From: G958295645 sp965242735
GTDB taxonomy: Bacteria > Gemmatimonadota > Gemmatimonadetes > Longimicrobiales > Gaopeijiaceae
DNA length: 64,000 nucleotides
Assembly: GCA_965242735.1 (NCBI GenBank)
Contig: OZ251497.1
Location: 744,001 to 808,000 of the forward strand
Reading direction: 5' to 3'
In this document: positions 61,303 to 64,000 of the stretch, piece by piece
Layout of the letters: each line of letters begins with the position of its first letter
Position numbering within the stretch: position 1 is the stretch's first letter
Notes under the pieces: generated by a model
What the model was told of the DNA's origin: nothing
Database searches by the model: none
The model's input: the letters and a program-made list of their open reading frames with translations, nothing else
Program-made: the position numbers and the translations under genes

Positions 61303-63903
61303 ATGACCTTCTCCGCAAAGACCTACGCGCTCGTCCGCCGCATTCCCAAGAGCCGCGTCGCCAGCTACGGGGGCGTCGCGGCGATGCTGGGCAGACCGCG
61401 CGCGGCCCGGGGAGTCGGGACCGCCCTCGGCGCCTTGCCCTTCGACACGGACGTTCCCTGGTGGCGCGTCGTCAACGTGCGCGGCGGCATCTCCGCGCCG
61501 AGGTGGGACGGCCGGGGGCTTCGCCAGCGCGACCTCTTGGAGCGCGAGGGCGTGGAGTTCGACGCAAGGGGCAGGGTGGCCTCGCCGCGCTTCTGGTGGG
61601 AGGGCCTGGCCGAGGCGCCTGCCGAGGGCCGTGCCGGAGGGCGACGCGCGACGTGGGCGATGGCGTTGGCCGCGGCGACCGCGGCCGCCGTTGGGGCGTG
61701 CGGCGCGCCTCCGCCGGACCCGTGGGGCGCGTACGCGGAAATCGTCCGCGAGGAGGACGCGCGGGGGGCCCTGGGTCTCGACCGCGTGCTCGCTCACCTG
61801 CAAAGCGAGGACCCGGACGTGCGGCGGTTCGCGGTGCGCGCGCTGGGCCGCCTGGAGGACCCCGGCCAGCTGGACCGCATCGCGGGGCTGCTGGAGGATC
61901 CGGACGACGTGGTTCGACAGGAAGCCGCCGCGGCCGCCGCGCAGGCCGTGCATCGCGGCGGCGCGCACGCGGCGGCGGAGGCCTTGGCGGCGCAGGCGGC
62001 TCGCGAAGACGACCCGCACGTGCTGGGGAGCTTGGCCGCCAATCTGGGCCGGCTGCGCGGGCTGGACGAAGCGGGGCGGTCGGTCGTCGAGGACGGCTTG
62101 GCCGGGATCGCGGCTCGGTTGCCGGAGTTGGAGGAGGACGTCGGGTTGGCGGCGCGGCTGGGGTTGGCGCGCGGCGTGGCGGCTCTGGTTCGGGCCGGGC
62201 CGGACAGGACGCCCGCTGCGCCGCTGCTGGAGACCATGGACGGGCTTCGGAGCCTTCGCGTGCCCGCGGACGCCCGGACGGCGGCCAGGATCCGGCGTTT
62301 GGCCACGACGGTGGTGGCGGTCGCGGCGGCGCAATGGAGAGACGGGCAGCCGACGGCCCAAGGCGGCGCGGGAGCGGGGCGGGGCGCCGTCGCGCAAGGC
62401 GGCGCGGGAGCGGGGCAGGAGGCCGGCCCGCCAAGCGAGGTGGACCGGGGCGCGGGGGACGGCGGTCGCGGGCCGGGGGCGCTGGCGACCTTCATCGAAG
62501 GCGGCGCGCTGGCCGCCTTCTCGGACGAGGACTGGGGGGTGCGGCGGGCCGTCGTGCAGGCGGCGGCCGCGAGCGGCCTCGGTGGCCGGGAGCTGATCGT
62601 CGCCGCGCTGGCGGACGACGACGCGCGGGTGCGAACGGAGGCGCTGCGGGCCTGGGAGCGCCGGGTGCGCCCGAACGAAGGCTGCGCCGCCCTTCTCGAA
62701 GCCGCGGCCGATGCGGACTGGCGCGTGGCGCTCGCCGCCGTCGATCTCCTCGCCGGACCGTGTCCGGAGCGGGAAGAGCAAGCCGACGTGCTCGCCGCGC
62801 TGGCCGCTCCGCTGATGCGCACCGCGCCGGGGCCCGGCACGGACGAGGGCGGGGAATGGCGCCTCCCGGCCCGGGCCTTGGCGTCGCTCGCGGCCGTGGC
62901 CCCCGCGAGGGCGGCGGACGCGGTCGCGGCCAACCGTGATCATTCCTCTCCGTTCGCCCGGGCGTGGATCGCGCGCGCCGCCGCCCGGTCCGGAGACGCC
63001 GAGACCCTGCGGGTCCTTGCCGCCGATGCCGATCCCAACGTGCGAGAGGCCGCCCTTCGCGGGCTGGGGGCCGTGTCGGGCGAAGCGGCCTTCGCGGTCT
63101 ACGCCGGCCAGCTGCGCGCGACGGACCCGCAGTTGGTCATGACCGCCGTGGACCTCCTCGGGCGGCACGGCGGCGGGGCGGATTCTGCGTCGCGGGACTC
63201 GGTTCTCGCCGAACTTCTTGCCGCGCTGCGGGACTTCACGGCGCTGGAGCGCGAGACGCAGCGGGACGTTCGCACGGCCCTCCTCGAAGGCGTGCAGCGG
63301 CTCGGCGGCTACGCGGCTGCGGACCTCGAGCCCTGGCTGGCGGACTTCGATCCCGTGGTCGCCGAGCGGGCGGCGGACGCGATTGCCGCGCTGGGCGGCC
63401 CCAGACCCGAGCCGGCGCCCCAGCCGCTCCCGCTGGCCAGTCCCCCCGGCGCCGAGCGGTTGCGGGAACTCGCGCGCTCGTCGGTCCGGCTGCGGATGGA
63501 GGGATTGGGCGACGTCGTGATCGCGTTGCGGCCCGACTTGGCGGCGACCAACGCCGACCGTTTCGCTCGCCTGGCCGCCGAGGGCTGGTTCGACGGCCTG
63601 ACCTTCCACCGGGTCGTGCCGAACTTCGTGATCCAGGGCGGCAGCCCCCACGCGAACGAGTACGCGGGCGCCGGTCCGTACAGCCGCGACGAGATCTCCT
63701 CGGAGCCGCACTGGCGAGGCGCAGTCGGGCTCTCGACGCGGGGCCGCGACACCGGAGACGCCCAGATCTTCGTCAACTTGGTCGACAACCTCCGGCTGGA
63801 CTTCGACTACACGATCCTGGGCGAGGTGGTCGAGGGCATGGACGTCGTGGACCGGGTGCAGGAAGGGTCCGTGATCCTGGAAGCTCGCGTGGAGCCACGT
63901 TGA
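61303..63903 (+). CDS. ATL (alkyltransferase-like) + HEAT repeats + cyclophilin, one frame
   Basis: The open frame of 866 residues starts at an ATG with a GAGGAG box. Residues 1-100 are an ATL/MGMT-like domain: VASYGGVAAMLGRPRAARGVGTAL, and PWWRVV where MGMT has the PCHRV Cys, so it cannot methyl-transfer but may bind alkylated DNA. Residues about 120-135 form a hydrophobic run ending in GAC, like a lipobox. Then come HEAT repeats (VRRFAVRALGRLEDPGQ, VRQEAAAAAAQAV) and a C-terminal cyclophilin domain (GLTFHRVVPNFVIQGGSP, GDAQIFVNLVDNL). Two genes may share the frame, the second starting with the ATG at 61660, but no good ribosome site is present there. Confidence 0.65.
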   Translation: MTFSAKTYALVRRIPKSRVASYGGVAAMLGRPRAARGVGTALGALPFDTDVPWWRVVNVRGGISAPRWDGRGLRQRDLLEREGVEFDARGRVASPRFWWEGLAEAPAEGRAGGRRATWAMALAAATAAAVGACGAPPPDPWGAYAEIVREEDARGALGLDRVLAHLQSEDPDVRRFAVRALGRLEDPGQLDRIAGLLEDPDDVVRQEAAAAAAQAVHRGGAHAAAEALAAQAAREDDPHVLGSLAANLGRLRGLDEAGRSVVEDGLAGIAARLPELEEDVGLAARLGLARGVAALVRAGPDRTPAAPLLETMDGLRSLRVPADARTAARIRRLATTVVAVAAAQWRDGQPTAQGGAGAGRGAVAQGGAGAGQEAGPPSEVDRGAGDGGRGPGALATFIEGGALAAFSDEDWGVRRAVVQAAAASGLGGRELIVAALADDDARVRTEALRAWERRVRPNEGCAALLEAAADADWRVALAAVDLLAGPCPEREEQADVLAALAAPLMRTAPGPGTDEGGEWRLPARALASLAAVAPARAADAVAANRDHSSPFARAWIARAAARSGDAETLRVLAADADPNVREAALRGLGAVSGEAAFAVYAGQLRATDPQLVMTAVDLLGRHGGGADSASRDSVLAELLAALRDFTALERETQRDVRTALLEGVQRLGGYAAADLEPWLADFDPVVAERAADAIAALGGPRPEPAPQPLPLASPPGAERLRELARSSVRLRMEGLGDVVIALRPDLAATNADRFARLAAEGWFDGLTFHRVVPNFVIQGGSPHANEYAGAGPYSRDEISSEPHWRGAVGLSTRGRDTGDAQIFVNLVDNLRLDFDYTILGEVVEGMDVVDRVQEGSVILEARVEPR

Positions 63904-63950
63904 AGCGCGGACGACTTGCGGCCGCCGCCGGTCGTGGCCGCGGGCCGGAC

Positions 63951-63980
63951 GCGCGAGGCTGGGGGGCGCGAGGCTGGGGG
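63951..63980. repeat. 15-bp direct repeat, two copies
   Basis: GCGCGAGGCTGGGGG is repeated directly with no gap at 63951-63965 and 63966-63980, after the cyclophilin stop. Nothing else can be seen before the window end. Confidence 0.7.
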
Positions 63981-64000
63981 GCGCGCTTCGGCGTGGGTGC

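Overview
This is a high-GC, gene-dense stretch of a bacterial chromosome. Lipoprotein signal peptides (lipoboxes), secreted beta-propeller proteins and a complete-looking menaquinone branch (menF-menD-menB-menA-menE) point to a respiring, diderm-type environmental bacterium. The gene styles (6-bladed propeller lipoproteins, LVIVD-repeat proteins with Ig-like domains, secreted M24 peptidase and amidase) remind me of Gemmatimonadota, but this is an inference from style and not a proven assignment. No rRNA, tRNA or CRISPR array was seen.

Layout. (1) 1-1498: two minus-strand lipoprotein genes, one cut by the window edge. (2) 1618-12120: a probable defence island of lower and more variable GC. It holds a tightly overlapping DUF262 / DUF3696-ATPase / unknown-protein operon, a divergent 1104-residue PLD-SNF2 helicase, and a translationally coupled pair of AAA-type ATPases headed by a repeated palindromic motif. 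(3) 12236-14211: an intact IS1634-like insertion sequence with a perfect 6-bp target duplication. (4) 14325-27873: housekeeping genes: a phosphoribosyltransferase, an arylsulfotransferase-like propeller, tyrS-purE-purK, and the men operon. menD and menE carry in-frame minisatellite expansions. (5) 27906-29728: a DarT/DarG toxin-antitoxin pair and a frameshifted MqsA-like antitoxin directly upstream of the men operon. (6) 29930-44481: ppk1, a LVIVD propeller protein, an SGNH-like membrane protein, a VOC protein, a SixA-like phosphatase, an amidase, a TesB thioesterase, a thioredoxin-like protein, an M24 peptidase and a thiolase. (7) 44567-55553: nine tandem paralogous SGNH/GDSL-type membrane-anchored proteins plus two vestigial starts. 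(8) 55842-63903: an Rpn-type nuclease, pcm, a YncE-like propeller, a second LVIVD lipoprotein, and an ATL/HEAT/cyclophilin fusion reading frame.

The most striking element is region 7. The nine paralogs keep the SGNH catalytic blocks but differ in a central linker. In that linker several copies carry long poly-G tracts: G11, G14, G8 and G12, with shorter G6-G7 runs in three others. One copy (the seventh) is out of frame at its G8 tract and is restored by removal of one G. Shared blocks between non-adjacent copies, conserved spacers and truncated gene starts indicate repeated recombination. Together this looks like a phase-variable, recombining family of exported acyl-ester hydrolases or acyltransferases, perhaps acting on surface polysaccharide. 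That substrate is inference only. Homopolymer sequencing error must be excluded first.
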